Shown piece after piece: positions 11,562 through 20,101 of a stretch of DNA of 64,000 bases; the first letter of the stretch is position 1, and each line of letters begins with the position of its first letter. Source of the DNA: Athalassotoga saccharophila (lineage in GTDB: Bacteria; Thermotogota; Thermotogae; Mesoaciditogales; Mesoaciditogaceae); NCBI RefSeq assembly GCF_009936215.1, contig NZ_AP019551.1, positions 589,501-653,500 on the forward strand, in the 5' to 3' direction. The notes beneath the pieces were generated by a model, which did not search any database, was not told the origin of the DNA, and saw only the letters and a list, made by a program, of their open reading frames with translations. The translations under genes were made by a program, and so were the position numbers.

Positions 11562-12164
11562 ATGGAAAAATTGACATTTCTAAGTGAAGACGGATTGAAA
11601 ATCGAGGCTGAAAAATTTGGAAATTCGGATCACGCGGTTATACTTGCCCATGGCAAGGCCTTTAACATGCAAAGTTGGGAAGACTTTGCGATATACCTTC
11701 AAAAGTCTGGATTTACGGCAATACCATTTAACTTTCGCGGATACGGAAATTCGGAATCAAAAGACACTAAATACGAATTAGACATCTCAGGGATAATAAA
11801 AACACTTGTGAAAAGTTACAGGCATGTTTCGCTCATTGGCGCAAGCATGGGAGGTGCTGCCGCCCTAAGGGCTCTCGAAATAAGCGCACCGATCGATGGA
11901 CTTGTGCTTTTGTCTCCGGCCGGATTGCCAAATGATTTCGCAAAATTGAAGGATAAAGCAAAAAAGTCCCTTGTCGTGATCTCGAAAGGGGATTTCGTTT
12001 TTGAAGTTGCCGAAAAAGTTGCGAAGTCTCTGCCTTTCGATACGGAAAAGGTTGTTTTCGATGGAAACTTACACGCGCAAAATCTCTTCAGAGATCCAAA
12101 GATAAAGGCCGAACTTGAATCTAAGATAGTTGACTTTTTGAAATCGGTGGCGGAGAAGCAATGA
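11562..12164 (+). CDS. Alpha/beta hydrolase
   Basis: A 200-residue serine hydrolase of the alpha/beta fold. The oxyanion-loop HG is at residues 30-31, the nucleophile elbow GASMGG at 93-98 (Ser95), and a likely catalytic His lies in GNLHAQN near the C-terminus with an acidic residue in SKGDFV. The protein is short and has no lid domain or signal peptide, so it is probably cytoplasmic. The start has AAGGAGG. Its stop overlaps the tldD start by four bases. The substrate cannot be predicted. Confidence 0.85.
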   Translation: MEKLTFLSEDGLKIEAEKFGNSDHAVILAHGKAFNMQSWEDFAIYLQKSGFTAIPFNFRGYGNSESKDTKYELDISGIIKTLVKSYRHVSLIGASMGGAAALRALEISAPIDGLVLLSPAGLPNDFAKLKDKAKKSLVVISKGDFVFEVAEKVAKSLPFDTEKVVFDGNLHAQNLFRDPKIKAELESKIVDFLKSVAEKQ

Positions 12165-13564
12165 AGGTGAAACTCTCAAAATTTCTCGAGGAAAAGATCC
12201 CAGATCTCGAAAAAATAGTCGAAAAATTATCTCAAAAATACAGATACGTTTCAATACTTGGAAATGACGTGCGTGGAAAACGCTACCTTGTTACTGAAGA
12301 CATAAAGATAACTGACAGCAACTGGAATGAGAGGGGTTTCGTCGTAAGGGTTTACAATGGCCTAAATTATTCTGAATACTCTTTTGATGAGATAGATGAT
12401 TCCGTTGTCGATTTTGTCAACGAAAGGGTCGTCGGAGAATTAGAAAAGTTCAAATCGGTACTCGAATCTCCTTTGATCGAAGAAGAGAAGGAAAATGGGA
12501 CATTCGAAGGAGAGGTTGAAATTCTGCCAGAAGAAATCGATGCCGGAAAAAAGATAAAGATACTATCTTCTTTAAGAGATCGCGCCTATTCGATCTCGAA
12601 CTCTCTTGCCAATTTCTGGGCAATATACGAAGAGGTCAATGTAAGCAAGATCTTTTTATCCGGCCAAAAGCATTTAAGCCAAAGTTATGTGTGGACTCAG
12701 GGCTACCTTCAGGCCATAGCCAGAAGAGATGAAAAGACGAAGTACTCATACGAAGGGTACTCTGGAATGAAGGGGGCCGAAATTCTTTACGAAATGGAAA
12801 AGGGCGTTGAAAAGGTTGTCAGGGAAGCCGAATCTCTCATCGATTCTACAAGTATAGAGCCGGGAGAGTACGATGTGATATGTTCGCCAGATGTCTCCGG
12901 TGTTATAGCCCACGAAGCCTTTGGACATGGAGTTGAGATGGACATGTTTGTCAAGGGCCGCGCCAAGGCCGTTGAATACCTTGGACGTGAAGTGGCATCA
13001 AAACTCGTTACAATGCACGATGGAGCCTCGGCCGCAAAGCAGGTGGCCTCTTACTTTTTCGACGATGAAGGAGTAATCGGAAAGGATACCGTTGTAATAG
13101 AGAAGGGCATATTAAAAAGTGGAATATCAGATCTCATCTCATCTTTGAGACTTGGAACGAGACCAACGGGAAATGGAAGAAGAGAGTCATTCGAGAGAAA
13201 GGCATATTCGAGGATGACCAACACATTCTTTGAGCCGGGAAATGACAGTTTGGAAGAGATGATCTCTTCGATAAAAGACGGCTATTTGCTCGAAAAAGTA
13301 TCGAGCGGAATGGAAGATCCGAAAAACTGGGGAATACAGTGCTGGATACTTTACGGCCGTGAGATAAAAGACGGGCACCTGACAGACAGGATAGTTTCCC
13401 CAATCCTTATGACAGGCTATGTACCAGATCTTTTAAAATCCATTTCTATGGTATCAAAAGATCTCGAATTATCTGGAACGGGAGCCTGCGGAAAGGGTCA
13501 CAAAGAATTCGTCAAGGTCTCCTCCGGAGGGCCTTACATAAAAGCGAGAGCGAGGTTAGGATGA
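12161..13564 (+). CDS. tldD: TldD-type metalloprotease subunit
   Basis: A 467-residue member of the TldD/PmbA (modulator of DNA gyrase) family. The zinc motif HEAFGH is at residues 251-256, the HExxxH signature that distinguishes the catalytic TldD subunit from its partner. The TldD-TldE heterodimer degrades or trims flexible peptides; in enterobacteria it matures microcins and removes the CcdA antitoxin. The partner gene overlaps it by four bases (ATGA) at 13561. Its cellular target here is unknown. A link with the nearby toxin-antitoxin island is conceivable but purely speculative. Confidence 0.93.
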   Translation: MKVKLSKFLEEKIPDLEKIVEKLSQKYRYVSILGNDVRGKRYLVTEDIKITDSNWNERGFVVRVYNGLNYSEYSFDEIDDSVVDFVNERVVGELEKFKSVLESPLIEEEKENGTFEGEVEILPEEIDAGKKIKILSSLRDRAYSISNSLANFWAIYEEVNVSKIFLSGQKHLSQSYVWTQGYLQAIARRDEKTKYSYEGYSGMKGAEILYEMEKGVEKVVREAESLIDSTSIEPGEYDVICSPDVSGVIAHEAFGHGVEMDMFVKGRAKAVEYLGREVASKLVTMHDGASAAKQVASYFFDDEGVIGKDTVVIEKGILKSGISDLISSLRLGTRPTGNGRRESFERKAYSRMTNTFFEPGNDSLEEMISSIKDGYLLEKVSSGMEDPKNWGIQCWILYGREIKDGHLTDRIVSPILMTGYVPDLLKSISMVSKDLELSGTGACGKGHKEFVKVSSGGPYIKARARLG

Positions 13565-14817
13565 TGATAGATTCTATAGCGGAATTGCTTTCTGCAAAAG
13601 TAGATGACTGGAAGATACTCGAAAGAATGGTAGATGGGAGAGAACTTTTCTTCATCAAAGACTCGCTCGATATGAACCGTGCAAAGCGCACTCACAAATT
13701 CTTTGTGACCATCTACAGTGACTTTGAAAAGGAAGGAAAACTCTACAGGGGATCATCGGATTTTACGATCTATCCCGGCATGAAAAAGGATGAAATAAAA
13801 TCCTTGATAGAAGAGAATATCTTTTCCTCCAAATTCGTAGAAAATCCTTACTATCCTGTCGTGAATGAAAAACATACGGTTTCAAAGATCGATCCTTCTG
13901 AGCCAGATTTAGACCGGATGATACAAGATTTCCCATTTAAATCAGAAGGTGTGTGGATAAATTCCTCCGAATTTTTCCTTAACCGTATCGAGGAAAGGAT
14001 CATAAACTCGAAAGGGATAGACGTTTCGAATAAGATGTACAGACTTTACGTTGAGATGATAACAACGGCAAAGTCAAAAGAAGAGGTCGAACTTTACTGG
14101 AGTTTTGAAAGATCGTACCCTTTGGTAAAAATGGAGATCGAAGAGGCCATGATGGCAACGCGCGATAGGGCAGAGGCGATCCCCACACCGGATGTAAAGG
14201 ACTTACCTGTCATCTTAAGTGGAGAATCCGTTGGAGAGTTTTTCAAATATCCACTCTACAAAACCTCTGGTCTTTACATTTACGAACATCTCTCCGATCT
14301 CAAAAAAGGAGATAGGATTAATGGCAACTTCACCATGTGGATAGATCCCCACGTTGAGGGATCTGCCTACTCTCTGAATTACGATGAGGATGGATTTTTG
14401 TGTAGAAAGGTAAAGATCATAGAAAATTCAACGGTTGTGAACATATGGGCCGATGTCAGATACGCGTATTATTTAGGAATAGAGCCTACAGGCCATCTTA
14501 CGAATTTCGTCGTCGAGTGTGGAAATGAATCTGAAAAGTCATTTGAAGATGGAAAGTACCTTAAAGTTCTTTCATTCTCAGACTTTCAAATGGATCCCGT
14601 AACCGGAGATTTTGGAGGAGAGATAAGGCTTGGGTGGTACGGCGATGGCAAAAAGAGAGTGGCCGTAACAGGTGGATCGATCTCGGGAAATATCACAAAG
14701 TGCGATTTTGTCCTTTCTTCTGAATATCAATTGACTGGAAATTTCAAAGGTCCAAAAAGTTTGAAGATAACGGGCGCGCAAGTCGGAGGAAAAAGGTCAA
14801 CACCCCACCACCTTTAG
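13561..14817 (+). CDS. tldE: TldE/PmbA-type protease partner subunit
   Basis: A 418-residue TldD/PmbA-family protein lacking the HExxxH zinc motif, consistent with the non-catalytic TldE subunit. The N-terminal and C-terminal family regions are recognisable, the latter with the GEIRLGWYGDGKK and SLKITGAQVGG stretches. The start overlaps tldD. The last seven codons (RSTPHHL) lie inside a folded-RNA-like sequence at 14797-14846 and look unlike a family C-terminus, so the original end may have been just after the GGK. It is the last gene of this run. Confidence 0.9.
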   Translation: MMIDSIAELLSAKVDDWKILERMVDGRELFFIKDSLDMNRAKRTHKFFVTIYSDFEKEGKLYRGSSDFTIYPGMKKDEIKSLIEENIFSSKFVENPYYPVVNEKHTVSKIDPSEPDLDRMIQDFPFKSEGVWINSSEFFLNRIEERIINSKGIDVSNKMYRLYVEMITTAKSKEEVELYWSFERSYPLVKMEIEEAMMATRDRAEAIPTPDVKDLPVILSGESVGEFFKYPLYKTSGLYIYEHLSDLKKGDRINGNFTMWIDPHVEGSAYSLNYDEDGFLCRKVKIIENSTVVNIWADVRYAYYLGIEPTGHLTNFVVECGNESEKSFEDGKYLKVLSFSDFQMDPVTGDFGGEIRLGWYGDGKKRVAVTGGSISGNITKCDFVLSSEYQLTGNFKGPKSLKITGAQVGGKRSTPHHL

Positions 14818-14846
14818 AGGTGAGGGCTTGTAAAAGCCCTTGTTGA
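14797..14846 (+). ncRNA. Three-way-junction-like hairpin cluster at the end of tldE
   Basis: An outer stem TCAACA/TGTTGA (14797-14802 with 14841-14846) encloses two hairpins: CACCT-TTAG-AGGTG (14809-14822) and AGGGCTT-GTAA-AAGCCCT (14823-14840). There is no strong T tract, so it is not a standard terminator. The shape recalls right-end/omega-RNA hairpins of IS200/IS605-type elements, but no transposase gene is present. It could also be an atypical terminator for tldE. Confidence 0.4.
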
Positions 14847-14849
14847 TTT

Positions 14850-14877
14850 GATACGTAGCGCATGGCACATGGCACGC
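14850..14877 (-). repeat. Short heptamer remnant on the minus strand
   Basis: Read on the minus strand, this is four heptamers in phase (GCGTGCC, ATGTGCC, ATGCGCT, ACGTATC) that resemble the GC-rich ACNNGCC units of the 41-48 kb island. The rest of the 14.82-15.10 kb gap has no intact ORF. Confidence 0.45.
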
Positions 14878-15048
14878 AAAAGAGATTAAGGATCAAAAGA
14901 CTATTCGGTTAAGTGAATTCATGTTAACTGACGGAAGAAGTGGTTAGCACAATCGTTAGATGGTAGCAAGATACATGTGTCTGCGAACTGGAAACAGTTA
15001 AAGAAACTGGAAAGTGCAAAAACATTGTTGATAGAACGGAAGGTGAAT

Positions 15049-15094
15049 GTGGCAATTCCTCTCCAACTTCTATAAGTTGGAGTATCCTTGCCAC
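15049..15094 (+). promoter_or_regulatory. Long interrupted hairpin directly before the diguanylate cyclase gene
   Basis: A 7-bp stem GTGGCAA/TTGCCAC, a symmetric 5x5 internal loop, a 9-bp stem CTCCAACTT/AAGTTGGAG and a 4-nt loop, ending seven bases before ATG 15102. There is no Shine-Dalgarno sequence between the hairpin and the start, and the only purine-rich stretch (TTGGAG) lies within the stem. It may control translation, or be the end structure of a lost mobile element. Confidence 0.5.
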
Positions 15095-15101
15095 AAGAAC
15101 G

Positions 15102-16415
15102 ATGAAGATTCTTATAGTAGACGACAGTGAATTTTGGCGGAAAATCCTTGGAGATATCTTCAAAGATCACGAAGTTGAATTCGCGGGAGATGGTCTGGAA
15201 GGGTATTTTAAAATTCACGAATTTTGTCCCGATCTTGTCATCTCCGATCTTGTCATGCCCGGTCTCAACGGATATTTGCTTTGCAGAATAGTGAAGAATA
15301 CCGAACTCAAAGACATACCATTCGTCATCATGACGGCCTCTTCCGATTCGATCGATAAGTTTTGGGGAAAGTATGCCGGCGCATCTGAATACATTCAAAA
15401 AGATTCCGAGGACGGGATAAAAAGGCTCAAAGATTACGTCGCATCTTTGAGGCCGATTCACGAATGCAAAAGATCGAAAGACGATTTCAAATCATCCTTC
15501 GAAAGGGCGCTTAATGGTTTGCTTGTCAAATCGACGATTGAAAATGAGATAAGGAAGTTCTTCATCCACATCGATGATATGAATTACGTTGTAAGGAAAA
15601 TCTTCGATTTTGTAAAATCGATGTTTGAAATAGACGATGGAATGATCCTTATCTTCAAGTCAGACTCTATGGATGTCTACACGAATTTTGAAAATTTTGA
15701 AGATAAAATGAAAAGGATATTCGAAAACCTAAAAACTCCCTCCAATCTCGAAAGAAGAATCACATACTTAGACAAAAAGATCTATGATAGCATCGACGAT
15801 ATGATTTGGGTCTTCCACCAAGACAGAAAGGAAAATGGCGCAATCTTTGTGGCAAGAAAGCGCGAATTTTCAAACAGCGAAAAAGAGATGTTTTCTAACG
15901 TTATGATCGAGGTAGAAAACCTTTTGAATGTAGGCCTAACCTTCGAAGTTTACAGACAATATTCATTCACAGACAAACTTACAGGTCTAAACAATTTAAG
16001 GGCTTTGAATGATTACCTTGATGAACTTTGGAAAAATCGGGAGGAATTTTTCTTTTGCATGATAGACATAGACAATTTTAAAAGGGTGAATGACACCTAT
16101 GGCCATGAAACGGGGAACAACGTACTTTCGGGAATAGGGAATATGATAAAGCATTTACCATCTGACCTTTTTTCGGCCAGATACGGAGGAGAAGAGATCG
16201 CGATAGTTTCGAAAAGAAAGGATCTTGTCGAGATCGTAGAATCTCTAAGATCGCGGATAGAATCTACCCATTTCGGACCGGTTAAGGTTACGATAAGTGC
16301 CGGCATCGCTTTATCGTCGGGTGCTAACAGTTATACCGAAGTTATAGAGATGGCAGACGCGGCCCTTTACCGTGCAAAACATGAAGGGAAAAATAGGGTC
16401 GTTGTCGCAAAATAA
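15102..16415 (+). CDS. Response regulator with a GGDEF (diguanylate cyclase) domain
   Basis: A 437-residue signalling protein. The N-terminal receiver domain (about 1-120) has the phosphoacceptor Asp49 in LVISDLVMPG. The middle region (about 130-280) looks like a degenerate GAF-type sensor. The C-terminal GGDEF domain has the active-site motif GGEE at residues 362-365 and the upstream MIDIDNFKRVNDTYGH, so it should make cyclic di-GMP. No RxxD inhibitory site is visible in the expected position. The ribosome-binding site is poor and overlain by the 15049-15094 hairpin. No histidine kinase is adjacent. Confidence 0.9.
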   Translation: MKILIVDDSEFWRKILGDIFKDHEVEFAGDGLEGYFKIHEFCPDLVISDLVMPGLNGYLLCRIVKNTELKDIPFVIMTASSDSIDKFWGKYAGASEYIQKDSEDGIKRLKDYVASLRPIHECKRSKDDFKSSFERALNGLLVKSTIENEIRKFFIHIDDMNYVVRKIFDFVKSMFEIDDGMILIFKSDSMDVYTNFENFEDKMKRIFENLKTPSNLERRITYLDKKIYDSIDDMIWVFHQDRKENGAIFVARKREFSNSEKEMFSNVMIEVENLLNVGLTFEVYRQYSFTDKLTGLNNLRALNDYLDELWKNREEFFFCMIDIDNFKRVNDTYGHETGNNVLSGIGNMIKHLPSDLFSARYGGEEIAIVSKRKDLVEIVESLRSRIESTHFGPVKVTISAGIALSSGANSYTEVIEMADAALYRAKHEGKNRVVVAK

Positions 16416-16441
16416 AGTATAATTTTGGTGGGGTGATGATT

Positions 16442-16765
16442 TTGAATTCTGCCGAAGAGATGGCTCAGGCGATAGACGAGATAACCTGTGAAATGACGGA
16501 AAATGTAAAAAATGGAAAGATCGAAAAGGTCTTTGAACTTATGAAAGTGCGGGAAAAACAAATCGAAATGTTGAAGAATTCCGATGGACGCATATCTCAG
16601 GCTACAACTTCAAAACTTTTGGATGATTTAAAAAAATTTGATGAAGAATACAAAAAACAGATGAAAGAAATAGACGAAAAGATCTCGAACATTTCGAAGG
16701 CCATAGAAATGCTTCAAAGTTATTCACAAGGCAAAAGTTCAAATATATTTGACGAAAGAAGGTAA
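16442..16765 (+). CDS. Small coiled-coil protein, possibly FliT-like
   Basis: A 107-residue, highly charged, mostly helical protein starting at TTG 16442, eight bases after GGGG of a GGGGTGAT ribosome-binding site; a TATAAT at 16418-16423 could be its -10. The stretch KVFELMKVREKQIEMLK resembles flagellar export chaperones of the FliT type, which are short helical bundles of similar length. The similarity is weak and no flagellar gene is adjacent, so the assignment is tentative. It ends a few bases before the aldolase start. Confidence 0.5.
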   Translation: MNSAEEMAQAIDEITCEMTENVKNGKIEKVFELMKVREKQIEMLKNSDGRISQATTSKLLDDLKKFDEEYKKQMKEIDEKISNISKAIEMLQSYSQGKSSNIFDERR

Positions 16766-16769
16766 AAAG

Positions 16770-17417
16770 ATGAAAGAGAGCATAATTTTGCTTGATGCCT
16801 GTCAGGAGATAATGGATCTTAGACTTGTATCGGGGACATGGGGAAATCTTTCTTTAAGACTTGAAAATGGCAATATACTCATAACCCCGAGCGGAATTCC
16901 TTACGACGCGATAAGGGAAGATGATCTTGTTATATGTGATAGATCCGGAAATGTCGTTGAGGGAAACCTTCCACCCTCGAGCGAATTGAAAATGCACGTG
17001 GCAATTTACTCCTCGAGAAAAGACGTTAACGCGATAGTTCATACCCACAGCCTTTACGCCTCGATAGCCTCGGCTATTTTCGACGAAGTTCAACTTCTCG
17101 TTGAAGACGTTGCCATGGTAATAGGTGGAAGGATAAGGGTTACATCTTACAGATATCCGGGCACTCAGGAACTCGCCGATGAGGTGGTCAAAGCACTTGG
17201 AGATAGAATGGCCGCCATAATCGCAAATCACGGTCAGGTCGCCGTAGGACCTACAATGGATGATGCGCTTCTTGCCGCCCAGATGTGTGAGAAGGCCTCT
17301 GAAATGTACGTTATAGCCTCTCAATACCCAAAGGTAAATGCCTTACCCGACTCAGACGTAAGATCCCTTTACGACAAATACGTTAACTCCTACAAAAAAT
17401 TGAGGGATCTCAAATGA
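16770..17417 (+). CDS. Class II aldolase/adducin family protein
   Basis: A 215-residue zinc aldolase of the fuculose-phosphate aldolase type. The metal ligands are visible as VHTHSL and as the His of ANHGQVAVG, with the SSELKMH stretch between. The start is ATG 16770 with AAGGT upstream. It overlaps the MTA/SAH deaminase gene by four bases, and two nucleoside phosphorylases lie downstream. This context fits a salvage aldolase that splits a 5-deoxy- or methylthio-ribulose phosphate, but no isomerase gene is present in the window, so the substrate remains open. Confidence 0.8.
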   Translation: MKESIILLDACQEIMDLRLVSGTWGNLSLRLENGNILITPSGIPYDAIREDDLVICDRSGNVVEGNLPPSSELKMHVAIYSSRKDVNAIVHTHSLYASIASAIFDEVQLLVEDVAMVIGGRIRVTSYRYPGTQELADEVVKALGDRMAAIIANHGQVAVGPTMDDALLAAQMCEKASEMYVIASQYPKVNALPDSDVRSLYDKYVNSYKKLRDLK

Positions 17418-18658
17418 GTTTAGTTCTCAAAAATGCCACGGTGATCGGAAAAGATATATCCCTGAAAAAGGCCGACATCTTTGTCGAGGGAGACAGAATC
17501 GTTGATTTTGCGATGGGAGATGAAGTAGACCTTGATGGGATGATCGTAATGCCCGGCCTTATCAACACACATACCCATGCCGCCATGACGCTTTTTAGAG
17601 GGATTGCCGAAGACGTCGATCTCAACGATTGGTTATTCAATTACATCTTTCCGAGAGAAGATAAACTTACCCCGGATGACGTGTACACGGGAAGTCTTGC
17701 GGGCTTTATGGAAATGGTTAGACACGGTATAACGACATTCGTTGACATGTATTTTCATGAAGACGCGATATACCAGGCCGCAAAAGACCTTGGAATAAGG
17801 GGAATCGTGGCACGCGGTCTTGCCGATACAGATGGAAAGGGAGATAGAAAACTTCTTCTTGCCGAGGATTTTGCAAAAAAGCATATCGATGATCCTCTCG
17901 TGAAGGGAGGGTTTGGACCTCACGCGATCTACACGTGTTCAATGCCTTACTTCAAAGATGTGGTGGACACGGCAAAAAAGTATCCTCTTCCTCTTACCTT
18001 TCATCTTCTCGAGTCTCCGGGAGAAAGAAAGGACTTTAAGAAAAACGGTATGGAAGCCGTTGATTTTTTGGATTCTATAGGTGCGTTTTACGAAAAGACA
18101 ATAATAGCCCACGGCACGCATCTCAATAAAAAAGAACTCGAATTGATTTCGAAAAGGGGATCGACGCTGTCTTACAATCCCTCTTCGAATGCTAAACTTG
18201 GAAATGGGATAGCGCCGATAATTCAGGCACTCGATTTGGGAGTTAACGTAACCTTTGGAACGGACTCTGCGGCTTCAAACAACGCCCTTAACATATTCAA
18301 TGAGATGAGGTTCGGAATTCTACTTCAAAGGGCGAAAGATCAGGATCCAACGATCATAAAGGTTGAAGAGGCGATAAAGATGGCGACATCGAATGCGAAA
18401 AAGGCATTGCCCTTCGATATAGGATCTCTCGAGGCTGGAATGCTTGCCGATTTGATCGTCATAGATCCACACGATATCTCGACAGTCCCATCTGATAAGA
18501 TACTTTCTCACATCGTTTATTCATTTGACACACCGGCCATAAAAAAGGTTATGATAGGTGGTAGGTGGATATACGATGAAGGTTTTATTACCGTCGATGA
18601 AAAGAAGGTGATAGAAGATTTCGAAAAAGTTTATACCGATCTTAATTCTCGTATTTGA
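17414..18658 (+). CDS. mtaD: 5'-methylthioadenosine/S-adenosylhomocysteine deaminase
   Basis: A 414-residue amidohydrolase of the TRZ/ATZ branch. The metal motif HTHAAM follows the conserved GLIN. Further metal or catalytic residues are in HLLES, AHGTHL and GTDSAASNN. It resembles the Thermotoga enzyme known to deaminate MTA and SAH, which recycles the by-products of SAM-dependent reactions. Start ATG 17414 overlaps the aldolase stop. The last 41 bases overlap the likely start of a downstream lipoprotein gene. Confidence 0.88.
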   Translation: MSLVLKNATVIGKDISLKKADIFVEGDRIVDFAMGDEVDLDGMIVMPGLINTHTHAAMTLFRGIAEDVDLNDWLFNYIFPREDKLTPDDVYTGSLAGFMEMVRHGITTFVDMYFHEDAIYQAAKDLGIRGIVARGLADTDGKGDRKLLLAEDFAKKHIDDPLVKGGFGPHAIYTCSMPYFKDVVDTAKKYPLPLTFHLLESPGERKDFKKNGMEAVDFLDSIGAFYEKTIIAHGTHLNKKELELISKRGSTLSYNPSSNAKLGNGIAPIIQALDLGVNVTFGTDSAASNNALNIFNEMRFGILLQRAKDQDPTIIKVEEAIKMATSNAKKALPFDIGSLEAGMLADLIVIDPHDISTVPSDKILSHIVYSFDTPAIKKVMIGGRWIYDEGFITVDEKKVIEDFEKVYTDLNSRI

Positions 18659-19118
18659 AACGCTTTTTTTGATGACAATTTTAAGCGGTTGTTTTTTGGA
18701 CAAATACAACATAAGTACTCTGAGAAACTTCATTCCATCGAATTACAAAGTTAAAACTTACGAGATAATTGTAAAGCCTTCTCAATTCATGGGGTACAGA
18801 TCAAAGGGAATAATAAGAAGTGTCTTTGCAACGTACGCTTCAACATCATCCACAGTCTCTCTCTATGCGGCAGAATTTCAAAGCACCTTCGAGATGCACG
18901 ATCTCTGGTACGCTTTTGCAAAAAAAGAGAGTGGCACGTGGAATGCGCTCAACAGCAGTTTATGGTGGTTTTCTGGAGAATTAAAAACTTCAAAATACTT
19001 AGCATGGTACACTCATTACACGATCTTCATTCTCAAATCTGAAGATCCCTCTGCGCTTTATCCCATCAAAGACCAGATTCAAAATTTCATGAATGTGTTT
19101 GGAGGCGCGAATAATTGA
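18618..19118 (+). CDS. Small lipoprotein of unknown function, probable ATT start
   Basis: With the first ATG at 18672, the protein would start in the middle of a lipoprotein signal. Reading back in frame gives K/R-rich then hydrophobic residues (SKKFIPILILVFETLFLM) before the lipobox LSGC, which is a complete signal peptide. The only start-like codon between the upstream stop and this segment is ATT 18618, which sits nine bases after a good AAGGTGAT-type ribosome-binding site inside the mtaD 3' end. Mature protein of about 140 residues, aromatic-rich, unknown family. Its stop overlaps the next radical SAM gene by four bases. Confidence 0.65.
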   Translation: MSKKFIPILILVFETLFLMTILSGCFLDKYNISTLRNFIPSNYKVKTYEIIVKPSQFMGYRSKGIIRSVFATYASTSSTVSLYAAEFQSTFEMHDLWYAFAKKESGTWNALNSSLWWFSGELKTSKYLAWYTHYTIFILKSEDPSALYPIKDQIQNFMNVFGGANN

Positions 19119-20101
19119 TATACAGGGAACTTTCTCCTTATCTCAAAGAAAAATACGGCGCGAGAGTCCAGAGAATATCGATATCGTACTTCAGAACCTG
19201 TCCCAACAGGGACGGTACGGCTGGATTTGGTGGCTGTACCTTTTGCGAGGAAACGGGAAGTGGATTTGGAAATAAATTCAGGAACTTGGATGTCCACACT
19301 CAGGTCGTAGAAGGCATGAAGATCGCGCGACAAAAGTACAAAGCCGAAAAATTCATGGCTTACTTTCAGTCATTTACAAATACCTACGGTCCGCTTGAAG
19401 AACTCGAAGAAGTTTACAAAGCATCTTTGATCGAAGATGTCGTGGCGCTCGACATCTCTACAAGACCAGATGCCTTCTCCGAGGAGATAGCACAAATGAT
19501 CAAGCAGATCTCGGATGAAAGGCACGTTGATATCTTCATCGAATTTGGCCTTGAATCGATAAATGAGAATACGCTTGTATACATAAACCGTGGCCATTCG
19601 GTAGGCGAGTTCATAGACGCCGTTCTTAGAGCCAAAAGGTACAACTTTGAAGTTATTGCCCACGTTATTTTAGATCTTCCAACTGACACAATCGAAGACG
19701 AGATAGGATGTGCGAAGATCCTTTCTGCCTTAAAGGTAAATGGCGTAAAGATGCATTCTCTTTACATAGTCAAAGGCACAAAGATGGGAAGGGATTACAT
19801 CGATGGAAAATTAAAACCATTCGGTGCCGATGAATACATAAAAAGGGCCCGCGCATTTCTTTCCTACCTCGATCCCGCCATCGTTATACACAGGATAATA
19901 TCCACGCCTCCGCAAGACGCGCTTTACTCGATAGGATTGACCTACGCCGAGGCGAAAAAATCAATAGAGGAAGAGATGATTAAGAACTCCGAATATCAGG
20001 GAGTGAAATTCGATTACCTTAATGGGGGTAACTGGAGAAAAAAATTTGTCGAAAGGAGAAATTCAGATGGATTACGTTCAGATGGTCAAAGAATCAGTTG
20101 A
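19115..20101 (+). CDS. TIGR01212-family radical SAM protein
   Basis: A 328-residue radical SAM enzyme. Cluster-binding cysteines lie in FRTCPNRDG and GGCTFCEE near residues 30-45. The segments DISTRPDAF, EFGLESINENTL and HVILDLPTDT are typical of this family. A member in Bacillus (YtqA/MnmL) acts in wobble-uridine modification of tRNA, so a tRNA-modification role is plausible here. Start ATA/ATG context: translation overlaps the lipoprotein stop. Its last 35 bases overlap the first nucleoside phosphorylase gene. Confidence 0.82.
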   Translation: MIYRELSPYLKEKYGARVQRISISYFRTCPNRDGTAGFGGCTFCEETGSGFGNKFRNLDVHTQVVEGMKIARQKYKAEKFMAYFQSFTNTYGPLEELEEVYKASLIEDVVALDISTRPDAFSEEIAQMIKQISDERHVDIFIEFGLESINENTLVYINRGHSVGEFIDAVLRAKRYNFEVIAHVILDLPTDTIEDEIGCAKILSALKVNGVKMHSLYIVKGTKMGRDYIDGKLKPFGADEYIKRARAFLSYLDPAIVIHRIISTPPQDALYSIGLTYAEAKKSIEEEMIKNSEYQGVKFDYLNGGNWRKKFVERRNSDGLRSDGQRIS

